64,000 nt of DNA from NCBI RefSeq assembly GCF_026151205.1, contig NC_087081.1, positions 17,541,859 to 17,605,858 on the forward strand, read 5' to 3'. The position numbers and the translations under genes are program-made. The DNA comes from Bolinopsis microptera. Lineage: Eukaryota > Ctenophora > Tentaculata > Lobata > Bolinopsidae. Under the pieces are notes generated by a model. That model did not search any database and had not been told where the DNA came from. It saw only the letters and a list, made by a program, of their open reading frames with translations. Positions 33,050 through 45,045 of the stretch are shown in pieces. Numbering within the stretch: position 1 is the stretch's first letter; every line of letters starts with the position of its first letter.

Positions 33050-35420
33050 CCCAGTGAAAATTTCCACCGAAGCACTCAACGAACTTAAGAAGATTATTGA
33101 ACAATGTCCAAAGTATATGTCCACCTTATTGGCGAATTTTAACATGATTTACATGGGATGGAAAACACCAAGCATGTTCAGGACTTCGAAAACTTGATAT
33201 TTAGGCCTTGGTCTGTCACCTCTAATCTCCACCTACACGCACCACAAACCAGGATTGTAAGCAATCATGCATTGATAAACATACTCCACTACCACATAGA
33301 ACATTCTGTTTACTCTGGATCAATAGTACTTGCATTCAGCCATATCTCGCGGTATTCCACATATTCCAAGCCCCCTGTCTAGTATAATGAGGCCCACCAC
33401 GAGCAAACGTACACCAATATTACGATTATTGTGGGAAAACTAACGTTGATCTTTTGTTAAAGCACCTCGATAACGATTTGTTAATAGGCCACCAGGAATT
33501 TCACGACTTTGCTTCAGTATTTAATCAACAACTAGACAACGCAATGTAAACTAGAGAACCTAAGTGTTCTAAACGAACCGCTAGGAATAATCCGTGGATT
33601 ACGTAGGCCTATTTAACTCTGTAAATAGAAAACATGAGCTTTATTAAACTTAAGATAAAGGCAGGAAAAGGCATGTCTTAACCACTTCAACAACCCAACC
33701 AATCAGACTGTCTTTGTTATCACTGTACAAATAAAATAATGCGTCATCAGGAATTTAAAGCACACCGGAAGTTATTAAACCACCTCATTAATTGTGCAAA
33801 ACATAAGTATCAGGGGGAAAGATTGCTGAATGTATTGGTGACAGCAAGAAAAACTTGGAAGATAATTAACGAATTACGTTGGTAAGAAGAGACGTAAGAC
33901 GAAACCTAACTTTATTATTGATAATGAGCGTGGTAACCCAATCGTTAGTGTAATTGCAAATGAGTTCACAAGTACTTTGCTTCCATTGCATCTAATCTAA
34001 TGAAGTGTATTATCATGACTATTTAAGAATAAATGATTTAGCAACATTTACCGACTACCTCCCGAAATCCATCACATCCAGTATTGTTTTAAAAGACTGT
34101 GACAGTGCTGAAATGATAGAGGACCATAAAGAATTAAAAAATGTAAATCAAGCGACACACCAATTCATGTAATTAAGAGTCGTGTCAGTAATTGCACCGT
34201 TATTTAGTGAATATTTTCAATGATGCATGCAAGGAAGGCTATTTCCTGAAGAAACTTAAGACTGGGATGAATTAGGTACGGATTTACAAAAAGGAAGATG
34301 AAACGCTTTTTAGGAAAATTATTGACCCGTTTCGACACTACCTGTTTTGGGAAATACTAGAAAAATGATATATGCTAGGTTGTATAGTTTCTTTACCTCT
34401 AAGGAATAATTTCATGAAAGACCAATTTGGTTTTCAGAAATGGCATTCTTAGTCATGCTCTTAATGATTCTGTAGATATAAACAAAAATAAAAAAACATT
34501 ATGAATTGTTAACTAGCAAAAAGCAGTCGTACTAGGTGTCTCGTAGATCTTTCTAAGCCTTTGATACCTAGGACCACTCTAAGCTAATACAAATTATCCG
34601 AGGAAATGCTCTAAATCTGATTCTCTAGTTATTGATCTAAAGAAAAAAATTTGTATGGACGTCTTGATGTAAATAGTGATGAATTACCTGTAGAATGTGG
34701 AGTCCACAGGAGTGTGCTCAGTGACCTTACTGCTTCATACTGTACATAAAATGATATTTGTAATATACAAGGTCTAGCGTAAATTTGTTTATTGCTGACG
34801 ACCACTAATTATAATTTGTTGCAGCCGACTCAAGGATTAAGGTATATTACATGGCCTAACAAAAATACTGAGGCTGTTAATAAGTACATGATAGTAAACC
34901 CTATACATAGTAATGGTAAAAAAGTGCTGTTACATGTCTTCCTCTCCAAATTAAACGTAACAATAATGATTTGACGCCGATATAGATAGCTTTTACTATC
35001 ATGAATAACAAGGTATCGTGCGGGTTAGTCAAAAACTAATTCCTTGGAGTAATATTGATGGTACAATTAACTGTTGGAAACCACACATACAATCTCCTTA
35101 ACAAAAAGAACTAAGCAGTGCTTGTGACGTATCACCGTATAGAAATGCTTACCAGTAATCATCCTATAAACAAATTTTACCATTCTCTTTTGAATCACAT
35201 CTCGGTTTTTTTTTGCTATTTCTGTGTGGGGATGGATTCCTAATATCAGTTTAAAACCATATTTATTACTCAGAAGAAAATGTATAAAGAATTACTATTG
35301 GAGACCTTAAAAGGTATTGTAAGACAAAAATTCAAAACATTGTGTAGATGTTAGACCGTTCGGCTCCCAAACGTTTGGGTTGCCGAATTTTTATGTTAAG
35401 GAGTCTACCAACCTCTATTT
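33050..35420 (+). mobile_element. LINE relic, plus strand
   Basis: Across many frameshifts the plus strand shows an endonuclease segment (33050-33380) with 'HGMENTKHVQDFENLI'-like text. The linker has 'KTWKIINEL' and 'NFIIDNERG' (33840-33960), then 'RINDLATFTDYLPKSITSS' (34020-34085). RT blocks follow: 'IYKKED' (34290), 'KDQFGF' (34415), a 'DLSKAFDTLDH' equivalent (34545) and 'VECGV.QGSVLG' (34695). The C-terminal thumb is near 34980-35420. It resembles CR1/Jockey-type ORF2 and is heavily decayed. Confidence 0.7.
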
Positions 35421-35429
35421 GCAAAAACA

Positions 35430-36595
35430 TAAAATTACTAGCTGTAGAGAACCTATATAGGATACGTTGCCTATGGAATTCTAATTATATAAGAGTACAA
35501 TGTAATTAATTAAATAATTAAGACAAGTGTACCAATTTATTATTAAGACAAGAGTACCAATTTCAATGTTCTCTTTGATCATCCATATCTCATAGGAAAG
35601 ACGAAATATGTTAATCACACCTTCTCCAACTAAACAATTCATCTATAAGATCCAGGCGTGGATGTGGATTGGATTTATGTAAAATGGCTCCTTTAATTTT
35701 TAATTCCTCTTGTTTTCGTGTTAAGAATAGAAATTACAAAAAGTCATGATGAATGCCCCATAAAACAGGTTATGGGCCTGAGATATGGATGACAAAATTT
35801 CACTGAATTCTAAGTTAAACACAATATTAATCCAGGTTTCGGGCGGCTCGCGCTGCCGCCAAAAAATTAATATTCACTCCCGGGGGGGACACTTATCATG
35901 CATATCCTTCTTTATTTTCAGCAGTAGTATGTTAGTGGCATTACAAGGCGCGGCTAGCATTTTACCGCCATTCTAGTTTTCACTGATTTCACGCAGAATG
36001 GAAACTAATAAATCAATGAAAACTAATAAATCACGGTTGTAGCTTCATTTTACAAAGTCAAATATTTAAAACAATTAAAATTGTATAGTGCTCAATTTGT
36101 AAATGACTAGTTGATCTTTTGCTATTGGAAAGTTTGTCAAGGTCTGGCAGCTAAGCTGGGCAGGAATGCACGGGCTTAGGGGCTTTTGTGCACTCCAGCA
36201 GATACACTAGATCGGTAGATTTTGGAACTAGAGGACTGGAAAAACTAAAATTGTTTTTGATGGAGGCAGAGGCATGGTTTTTGAGAGGTGACGGCTATAA
36301 TAGCTCTTGTGGTACAAACTGGCCTTTACTTTCATAGGATTGAAGTTTTAGTTTTTGGACAGGAGAAGGCATTGTAAGAGAATGTGTCTTTGTTTTACAG
36401 GCAGAATATAACGCAATTGTTTGGTTATATATGTATCAATATCTAGATCTTTCGTTTATCAATTTTTCATAATATGGGTTTAAATTTTTAATAGGGAGGG
36501 AATTTCATCAACTTTATTAAGTACCTATCAAAAAATAATCTTATATCAAAAGGAATATATTTAAAAATCATATTCCTAAGTCTAATAATAAATTG
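35430..36595. other. no gene seen
   Basis: AT-rich with small GC-rich islands at 35835-35955 (GGCGGCTCGCGCTGCCGCC, then CCCGGGGGGG). If the NOVA-like gene continues, this is part of its first intron. No further KH exon was found. Confidence 0.35.
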
Positions 36596-36619
36596 TTAAA
36601 AAAACACTTTCTCACGTAC

Positions 36620-36907
36620 CCTGCGCTTATCCTGAACAAACTGAATTACCTTCATTTGGCCTTCTAATTCTCCTGATATTGCTATAACTCGTTCATCAGT
36701 TTTAGGAAACCTAGCAGCTCCTTTAGAGACCTGAATGTTAGTACCGCTTTCCTGCTTGATTTGATCAATAGCTGCTCCTTTGGTTCCTATCACAGCACCT
36801 GTGCAATAGTAAGGACACAATATCTTGATAACTTTTCCAGTGCGGCGCTCCTTCCTAGGAAATTGTTGACCATCATCATCGTAGCTCCGTTTACGATCGT
36901 CCGACAT
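36620..36907 (-). CDS. NOVA-like KH RNA-binding protein, first coding exon
   Basis: ATG at 36907, 96 codons, donor CGCAGG|GTACGTGAG at 36620-36611, leaving in phase 0. After a basic/acidic start (MSDDRKRSYDDDGQQFPRKE), residues about 24-96 form a KH domain: 'KVIKILCPYYCTGAVIGTKG' with the GxxG loop (G41-T-K-G44), then 'SGTNIQVSKGAARFPKTDER' and 'VIQFVQDKR'. The 'FP.T.ERV..I.G' signature is typical of NOVA/pasilla and poly(C)-binding KH1 domains, which bind single-stranded RNA in splicing control. Only this exon is visible; the rest would lie at lower coordinates behind a long intron. An isolated partial copy is the alternative. Confidence 0.75.
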
Positions 36908-37175
36908 GGCTGAAGGATTGTCTATTATGCAACAATAGATTTGATATGGATAAATTTAAAACGAACAAATGACTCAAATAACTTCCTAAGAAAAGCATCC
37001 GTTAAGATGCACTTGAGAGTTCTTTACTATTTTTGATCTAAAGCATAGCTTTAAGGAATCAACATTCATGATTTATCATCTGCAGTTTTGTGATTAAGGT
37101 AAACTGTAAAGTGTAGTATAGCAATGCAATATATGGTTTACAGTGCAATGTTGAAGAGTACCCTAATATTCTAAA

Positions 37176-37330
37176 CAGTGGCGTAATGTTGCATGTTGGC
37201 ACAATTCCTGAAACATCTCGCTGAAAAGATCAGCCTTAAGGCCTCAGGGAGGGTTCAAGGTCTTACCAGTTGGCAGACCACCTACTACCTGATGCTCGCG
37301 CACCACCCCTAGCCCTCCATAGAGCCTGGT
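37176..37330. mobile_element. hAT-like left end fragment
   Basis: CAGTGGCGTAATGTTGCATG followed by TTGGC matches the left end of the intact element at 52296 (CAGTGGCGTAACGTTGCCTG). No matching right end nearby. Confidence 0.45.
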
Positions 37331-37397
37331 TTGACGTAAAATTGAGGGTAACCATTACCAATTTATTCAGTTAACCTTGCAAATAACCGGTTCTTAA

Positions 37398-39006
37398 AGG
37401 ATGAGGGGACCTTAGAAAAAGTTTTTTTCTCGTGCAAATCCTTTTATTACATTAATCGTATAAACCACTTTAGTAAAATCCGCAAAGTTGTATTTCATTC
37501 GCGCGCCGCGATATCCAGCCAAAACAATTTGAACCTGTGACGTCAATTATGTGAGTTGCTCTGATCCGCGCATATAGAAATACAGGTAAAATGAGCGTGC
37601 GGGCTGACTAAATTACTAATTAAGAATACATAAACAATTTACGATACTAACGAGCCTATAACCAATGGAGAGGAGACTTTTTATGACCGGTTGAAAAAAG
37701 AATTATCACCCTACGATAACCATGAGCCGAGATACACCTGAAATAAGATTGAAGTCACACAGAAAGGCATGTAAATTATGTATATTTATAGCTCCCAACG
37801 TAACACCTAGCAACTCCCTGTATCGTACCACAGTTGATATATCAACATGTCATATCAACACAACACGGTCCTAATAAAAATGGATCGGGTAGGTATGAAA
37901 TGCATGTCTTCATTCCAGTTGGACAAGCACCAAGCACCAAGCTTTTAAGTTCTAACTCACTATGTGGCACTATTTATAACGTAAGCAAGATTTGCAACTA
38001 TTACACCAAGCAATATTATACCAAGCATAGCAGACAAACACATCCACATTCGTTACGCTTTACACTCAAGTCACAGCAAACTAAAACGGTAAATTATAAA
38101 TGAGTGTACAACTAAAGGCCGGTACACGCAGTGTAAAACCGCACGTGCGCACTCAGATAGGACTAGAGGCGCCAAGGGCCAGCTAGTAAAATGTATTCTA
38201 CTACATCATACATTCAATCGATTTTTAGATCTTCTGTTGAACGGACTGGGTAAAGGACGGCGCTTCAGACTACCACAGTGTGTGGTGAGAGTTATCCGCA
38301 GAATGTACCCCAGCAAGTCAGGCAAATATGTCGGATTTAAATCACTAAACGAACAAGTTTCGGAAAAGCTAAACATATATTAAGTGGGTCGGTCAACATA
38401 TCTTCTATTTCATATGTATTGTGCTCTGACAATTGCAACACTTGATTTGATTGTGCTCTGCCGATTGCAACACTTGATTTTATATTGTTCGTCGCACATT
38501 TCATATAAAAATACATTTCTTTATTCTTGTATAAAGAAATATGCCGATTTTTAATTGTGTCCATATCGGGTTTCAAACAAGTCAAAACAAAATAGCAGTT
38601 TGTGGTTTAGTTAGCGGATGCTACTTATCTTAGCTATTTATAAATAGAAATACTTACTACAACTACAAGAAAGCCTTTCTGAGTTACATTTAACTATCAA
38701 AGAGAATTATTCGTAACTTAGACTAATTTAGTGCAACCAAAGATACCGCTCTCGCAAACGCCAAAGGTAACACAACGTAATTAAAACAGAACAGGACAAA
38801 ATGTTGACACTAGCGAAGGGTGCGCGCGCACGTTGGTCTTACACATAATTGACGTCACAGCCCAAAATTGCTATCAGCCAATAGGAGCGCGGCGTGATAT
38901 TGCACGAATTATCGATTACACAGTCCGGCGTATTTTTTGATTCTACACACTTTCACAGGACTTAAACGCGAATATTTGGAAGTAAATTCTAAGGTCCCCT
39001 CATCCT
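37398..39006. mobile_element. 1.6-kb TTAA-flanked TIR element
   Basis: Ends AGGATGAGGGGACCTTAG and CTAAGGTCCCCTCATCCT are perfect inverted repeats bordered by TTAA on both sides (37394-37397 and 39007-39010). A TTAA target is typical of piggyBac-type elements; a 3-bp TAA target would fit PIF/Harbinger. No transposase: the only frames (37834-38103 plus, 38337-38585 minus) have no recognised domain. Contains the repeat also seen at 3170-3290. Confidence 0.8.
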
Positions 39007-39659
39007 TTAACATTTTGTTGCTCCCAATAAACTTATCCATGGGTATCAATTGGCCATCCAACGTCAATAGAACTATAGAACTGTTATATGCCCTTAATTT
39101 GTTGAAAAATAGAGGTTAACATATATTCTTAAAAATCAGTCTTTTAGCTCCCCTGAGACCACCTTCAATTAATTAATTAATTCAAAACCTCATATCTCAG
39201 CTTTGGAGCAAAGAATCAAAAATTGCTGCATTGAGGAATAATGTTGCCAGTTAAAGGTCCCATGTCATAAACTGTAAAAGATAGATTTTATACAAAATGT
39301 CATAAATTAAAGTTTTTTCGGTCAGGACAAAAGCCCCTGTGGCCCCTGTGGACTTAAGAAAGGCCAAAGATTAGATTAGATTAGGTTGAGAATAATGACA
39401 TAAACATCATCACTAGTTTTAAACATTCTTTCTGATTTCCTCATTATCAGAACTGTGAACATTTCACAGCCTTCGTCATTAAAAAACAAACAAATTCTAT
39501 AACCAAAATAATTGTCATAATTTATTTACATATAAAAAAGTGGACAAAAAATGTGAGTACAATGACAGAGTCCCTAATGTGGAGAAGGCTACCTTCTCTC
39601 CGTTCCTCACACACTCAAATTACCTAATTGAACAAATAGACAAGATGGTGTAGACATCA

Positions 39660-40014
39660 GCCAGAGGTCGTTTTAAATAAAGCGATACAGTAAAAATTAA
39701 ACATTCTGCCATATAGACGACAACTCCATCTGTCAAATTATATGTTTAGAATCATCCATGACAATTGTCCTACAAACTTTATGAACAAATTTAGTTACAT
39801 ATCAGGAGGTAGTAGGAGCGGCGAAAGCTGCAACCTATATGTTGATAGATCAACATCACATAAAAACTTTCAATACTTGGGGGCAAAATGTTGGAATAAT
39901 GTTCCAACAGATCTACGAAATCTGCCCGATGTTAAAAGCTTTAGTGATTCGTATAAGAAACAGCTACTCTCATCAAAAAAAAAAAAAAAAAGGAACGATG
40001 TACACGTGATCTGA
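39660..40014 (+). pseudogene. LINE reverse transcriptase C-terminal tail
   Basis: The frame 39742-40014 reads 'MFRIIHDNCPTNFMNKFSY' ... 'LYVDRSTSHKNFQYLGAKCW' and 'NNVPTDLRNLPDVKSF', the standard tail of CR1/Jockey-type ORF2 proteins (...F..RG...WN.LP..L+...). It ends at a poly-A run (39976-39991). Only the 3' end is present, as expected from a 5'-truncated insertion. Confidence 0.7.
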
Positions 40015-40290
40015 GATACCAATATCTCAATATCAAAAGGATAGTGTCTAGAAACATTCATAGTCCATGGTGGCAGGTATCAAGTTAAACGAAGTTACAC
40101 TGACCGGCAATGTATACGATTGCCGTCTCCCTCTCTCACCCCTGACTGCTATCAGGGCTACTCTCATCTGTAACAACAGACCCTAATTATACCGTCGACA
40201 ATTCATATGAAAATTTTACACTGCAATCATAGTCGACGATAACTAAGTATCTTCTAATTCTTTTAAATCTGAGGCATATATATATTTTAA

Positions 40291-40660
40291 CGGCCAGGTA
40301 GCGCAGTTGGTTAGAACGCCTGTCTTACAATCGTTAGGTTGCGAGTTCGAAACCCACTGACTGCCTGGTCGTGGGGTGAGCGTCGTCGACGTTCAGCTAA
40401 GGATCATGAGTGGTCTATGCAGCCCCCCGGTCTACTCAGCCTATTTCTATTCGAATACTCGAGAAATCGGGTGTGAGGGTTAAATGAGGAGCTGCACATT
40501 GCAGCAAAGTCTCGGACGAAGAAAGTATGGTACACACTACCTTAACCGTCACTGGCCAAAAAGATCCTTCGGCTTCCTGTAATTGGCTGGTTGCACTTGT
40601 GTAACATTGTGGCTGTTGGAATACACCGAAGTAAAATAAGTGTCTAGATAAAAAAAAAAT
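40291..40660 (+). mobile_element. tRNA-derived SINE, copy 2
   Basis: Complete head (A box TAGCGCAGTTGG, B box GAGTTCGAAACCC), body and tail ending AAATAAGTGT followed by an A-run at 40651-40660. It gives the uninterrupted reference for the copy at 997-1470. Confidence 0.85.
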
Positions 40661-40825
40661 AATTGATGTATCGAAAGGATATTCCCTTTTTTACCACCTT
40701 ACCATTCTGATTGATTTTTCACATGACTGACATGTTTTAACTGGAGAAGGGGTTCGCACAGTGGTAGTTTTATAGACCACATTTAATTTATTAACTTATT
40801 ATACTTAGTATTTATTTTTGGTGAC

Positions 40826-42030
40826 TGTATCACCCAGTTTTAACATTTGATAATTGTACAGTTTATTGACGACACATTGACTGAATGTTATTTTATATTC
40901 TAATCTATATTCTAGATATTTTATTTATTTTTCAACAGACGACAACTTCCTGTTTTTCTCTTCTATATTAGTTACTCATATCTCTTGTACAGACTGTTTT
41001 ACAAGGACATTGACAGATGATACTCACATTAGGCATTCATTATTGCATCTAAATTATTTCACTTGCATTAGGTTTAGAATTTTATTCTCTGGTTAACAGA
41101 TTTCAAATGTTTAATTAATTTGTAGTATGACAGTAAGGTATATAAGAAGTTATTTAATTTTGCTTGGGCTATTATATTGACTATTGAGGTTTAATGATGA
41201 TATGGAATTTGAATTTTATATAAATTTACACTATGTGGTTGGGGCATTTTGCATAGTAAATATGGTTACTACTCCTATATATCATATTATTTGATTGGTA
41301 TTCGATTTCTGATTATTTCCCTAGGAATATGATTATTATATCTCAATTTGGCTTTAGGTAGGGTGCCCCGCTAAAAGAACTGGATTCTTCCAGGAAGCAT
41401 CCCGTGCACAGAGCTTGGTCTACATATATATTAAATTATTAACCATTCATTCTGTATGTGCACGAAAATTTATTTCAATCAATCAATAAATTTTCGTGCA
41501 CATACAGAATGAATGGTTAATAATTTAATATATATGTAGACCAAGCTCTGTGCACGGGATGCTTCCTGGAAGAATCCAGTTCTTTTAGCGGGGCACCCTA
41601 CCCAAAGCCAAATTGAGATATAATAATCATATTCCTAGGAAAATTATCAGAAATCGAATACCAATGAAATAATATGATATATAGGAGTAGTAACCATATT
41701 TACTATGCAAAATGCCCCAACCACATAGTGTAAATTTATATAATATTCAAATTCCATATCATTACCTTACTGTCATACTACAAATTAATTAAACATTTGA
41801 AATCTGTTAACCAGAGAATAAATTTCTAAACCTAATGCAAGTGAAATAATTTAGATGCAATAATGAATGCCTAATATGAGTATCATCTGTCAATGTCCTT
41901 GTAGAACAGTCTGTACAAGAGATATGAGTAACTAATATAGAAGAAAAAAAAACAGGAAGTTGTCGTCTGTTGGAAAATAAATAAAATATCTAGTATATAA
42001 ATTAGAATATAAAATAACATTCGGTCAATG
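40826..42030. repeat. 1.2-kb fold-back (inverted) repeat
   Basis: Two nearly identical arms of a repeat meet head to head at about 41478 (TGCACGAAAATTTATTTCAA / TTGATTGA...TAAATTTTCGTGCA). A single arm of the same family is at 6345-6992. The right arm has lost its distal end and has an internal deletion near 41760. No coding frame. Confidence 0.85.
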
Positions 42031-42070
42031 TATTTCAATCAATATAGATGAAACACTTTCCATAATAATT

Positions 42071-42161
42071 TACTGGGCCGCGCTCAGCCTGTCATTCTGC
42101 CGAATCTCTATTCATATGTTTATGAACATGATAGGGATGATAGCCTGAGGTCCCCAGGTAA
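42071..42161 (+). repeat. dispersed repeat (pair with 57166-57244)
   Basis: TACTGGGCCGCGCTCAGCCT ... GCCTGAGGTCCCCAGGTAA is present in inverted orientation at 57166-57244. A short relic is at 2725-2745. Confidence 0.7.
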
Positions 42162-42169
42162 ATAATAAT

Positions 42170-42970
42170 ATGTTACATTTTAAATGAACGCTCACGTCAC
42201 TGCAACAAGCACTCTTTAAACTTGTAAGATGCAGGAGTGTTGATCAGGTTTAGGTCCGAAACACACTTCACATAGCCATGTGCCTACGCGTACTGCGTGA
42301 CGCGCTTGTTTCACAAGTAGGATAGGCACATACAGATCAGCACACATAAGATGGTACGTGTGCGCGCGCGCAGTGCCGACAATTGCGTCGTATTTAACCC
42401 CGGGTGCACGTACATCGTGTGCGATTATTTATACTTATCGAAGGCTATAAATGCCTCTTGTTTATTTTAATTTGGTATTGTTCACTTTTAGACGATAAAA
42501 TACAGGAATTGCGGTATAATAATACGAATAATTAAGATTGTACGATCAAAATACATCACGAAACAGTATCAACTACCTCGCTACTTATCAACTTATACTA
42601 TGTACTATGCGACAAAGATACACAATGCAATATTTATATACTTATAGAATAAACGAAACACAGTATTCAGTATTTACTAGTACTACCCCGCTACTAGTAG
42701 TAGTACTACAACTTAATGCGACAAAGGTCAAAGATATTGTATAAAATATAACTAAATAAACAATACGGTGCCCATGCCTGAGCTTTATAAAACTGGAAAC
42801 ACTTCTCAGATTAATTATTTTGCTTCTCAAAAACAATTACAAACTAACAATTTTCGACGTTAAACAGCTACATTAAACATTAACATTACACTTCACAATC
42901 CGAAAGAAAGGGGCTCGTCGCTGCAGGCCTGACTTTGACTTGATCCTGAAAAAGTACATGTCATTTAGGT
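42170..42970. other. no gene seen
   Basis: AT-rich with a short GTGCGCGCGCGCA stretch near 42360. Open frames here are short and featureless. Confidence 0.4.
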
Positions 42971-42974
42971 ACCG

Positions 42975-43495
42975 CGACAATTGTGAATTGACCCCCCGAC
43001 AATTGACCCCCTATGTAATTACACTGGGGTCAATTGTCGCGAAATCTAGGGTTTAGTACGACAATTGGCCCCCCGAAAATTGACCCACCGACAATTGACC
43101 CCCTACCTATGTAATTAAACTAGGGTCAATTGTCGCGAAATCTAGGACTTAGTACGACAATTGACCCCCATGTAATTACACTGGGTCGATTGATCGGGTT
43201 AGGGTCAGGGTCAGGGTCAGGGTTAGGCCTAGGGTTAGGGTTAGGATTAGGGTTAGGGTCCTGGGTCAGGGTCAGGGTCAGGGTCAGGGTCAGGGTCAGG
43301 GTCAGGGTCAGGGTCAGGGTCAGGGTCAGGGTCAAGGTCAGGGTCCTGGATCAGGGTCAGGGTCAGGGTCAGGGTCAGGGTCAGGGTCAGGGTCAGGGTC
43401 AGGGTCAGGGTCAGGGTCAGGGTCAGGGTTAATTGTATTAAATTATATTGTCGGGGGGTTAATTGTCGGGGGGTAAATTGTCGCCCACCCGTCAT
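42975..43495. repeat. telomere-like array inside GACAATTG repeat element
   Basis: The flanks consist of GACAATTGACCCCC and GGGGTCAATTGTCG units in both orientations. The centre (43197-43428) holds four TTAGGG-type units followed by about 30 GGGTCA units and a few CCTGG interruptions. TTAGGG is the common animal telomere repeat. Here it is internal and short, so it is an interstitial telomere-like sequence and not a chromosome end. The small family member at 19183-19290 has GGGTCAGGGT only once. Confidence 0.85.
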
Positions 43496-43756
43496 TTAAT
43501 GTAATTACATAATACAATATAATACATAATACAATGTAAATGTTGCTGTTACAAAATGTATAGCTAACATAAGCGAGCGTTCATGTATGACGTCAGCAGC
43601 CGAGGGAAAAGGGTATTTGGAAATGCTGACGGTTGCTGACAGGAGGGGGAGGTATGAGCCTTGTTAACGTCAACAAAAATACGTGAATTCAAATCAATTT
43701 TATTAGCAATAAAACGTCACTAATTTCCTTAAAATTAGTACTCGAACTGAACTCTG

Positions 43757-45045
43757 GTGACCAACTGCTTAAATCAGTCACACACTAATTTTCCCTGCCT
43801 CATGCCTACTACTGGAAACTGTATCTCCAGACAAGTGTCAGACGTTACTATGCATTGGTTGCTCTTCAAAAAGGTTAGCAAAAAGATAAAGAGTGCGACC
43901 CTGATAAACTTTTGGGAGAGATTCATCGACGACATATTTGGAGTGTGGATGGGGACAGCGGGACAATTTACAATGTTTGTCGAATTGTTGAACAAACTGG
44001 CTAAATCAAACTGGCAGAACCATATAGAATCAAGGTTAACTTTTTAGACCTTACCTTGAGCTTGGACTCAGAAAATCAGATCTGGTACAAGCTATTTAGA
44101 AAGGAAACAGATGCTAGGAACTACTTGAGATCAGATACATATGTAGTTTCCAACCCCACCATGTGTAGAGGACCTGGGCGAACTAAAGGAGGATCTTGCC
44201 AGATGCGGACACAACAACAACGGTGACAAACTAGAAGAAATCGAGCCGAAAGCAATACAGAGGTCTATTGAGAACCCAGGAAATCCAACCAGAGACACTG
44301 AGGATAAGACACAACAGAGCCTCGTATTTTCCGTACAACACTCTTGATAACATTAGTCTTACAAAGTTGGTTAAGAACTTAATCTGGTCATTAAGCTACT
44401 AGGTTAATGTTATGTGGGGATGTACGGATAGTATTTGCCACTAGGAAACACCCTTCAATCGGTAATACACTAGAAAAGAATCGACAACTGGGACAACTGG
44501 AAACCCTTGATGTAGGACAATTACAGAGGTGTAATGGACCTAGCTGCAAAATTTGCCCCGTCCTCTTTGACAAGGACTCAAAAGATCATGGGGGGGGGGG
44601 GGGCCAATGACTACCAATGGAGACTTTTGGGGACTAATGGGGACTAAAAATCATGGGGACTAGAGGTCAACTCGTTGACGTAATTCACCATTTGTCCCCA
44701 TAAGTCCCCAGAATTTTTGACAGTTATTTATGGTTTTCAAGTTAGTTTAATAACGATACGATCGAGATGTTTTGTCCAAGATAAGAGTAGGATAAATCTA
44801 AATGGGGACTAATGGAGACTTTTGGGGACTAAAAATCATCTAAATGGGGACTAATGGAGACTTTTGGGGACTAAAAATCATGGGGACTCGGGGTAAAATC
44901 GTTGACGTAATTCCCCAAGTCCCCAAAAGTAGTCATTGGCCCCCCCCCCCCCCCCCCGATCATGGTCAACAACATAGAACTGGTGCTAGACGGAACTCTA
45001 AAATGCAAGGACAAGCATGTTATCTACCTTATTGGTCATAATTAT
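43757..45045 (+). pseudogene. Penelope-like (RT + GIY-YIG) element relic
   Basis: The plus frames show an RT catalytic block 'FWERFIDDIFGVW' with the FIDD aspartates (about 43905-43950), then 'FLDLTLSLDSENQIWYKLF' with 'RKETDARNYLRSDTY' (44040-44140). A cysteine cluster 'RCNGPSCKICPVLFDKD' (44525-44578) and 'LKCKDKHVIYLI' (45000-45040) mark the start of a GIY-YIG endonuclease, where the copy is truncated. This order is that of Penelope-like elements in which the nuclease follows the RT. The reading frame is broken and a TIR element (44592-44957) is inserted. Confidence 0.7.
44591..44957. mobile_element. poly-G-terminated TIR element A
   Basis: Left end is a G13 run followed by CCAATGACTACC; right end is GTAGTCATTGG followed by 17 C. 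They are inverted repeats. The flanks gatcatg(g) (44584 and 44958) are duplicated 7-8 bp from the interrupted Penelope-like frame. The interior is made of TTTTGGGGACTAATGG / GGGGACTAAAAATCATGG units in both orientations. No coding capacity. Confidence 0.8.

Noticed and set aside
38337-38585. 82-codon frame as transposase remnant of the TTAA element
   Set aside because: No catalytic motif or recognisable domain; its length is what chance would allow.
43197-43428. chromosome end or fusion point
   Set aside because: The array is short, internal and bounded by copies of a dispersed repeat on both sides.
43126-43495. open frames of LT and GQ repeats
   Set aside because: They are translations of the GGGTCA/TTAGGG array.
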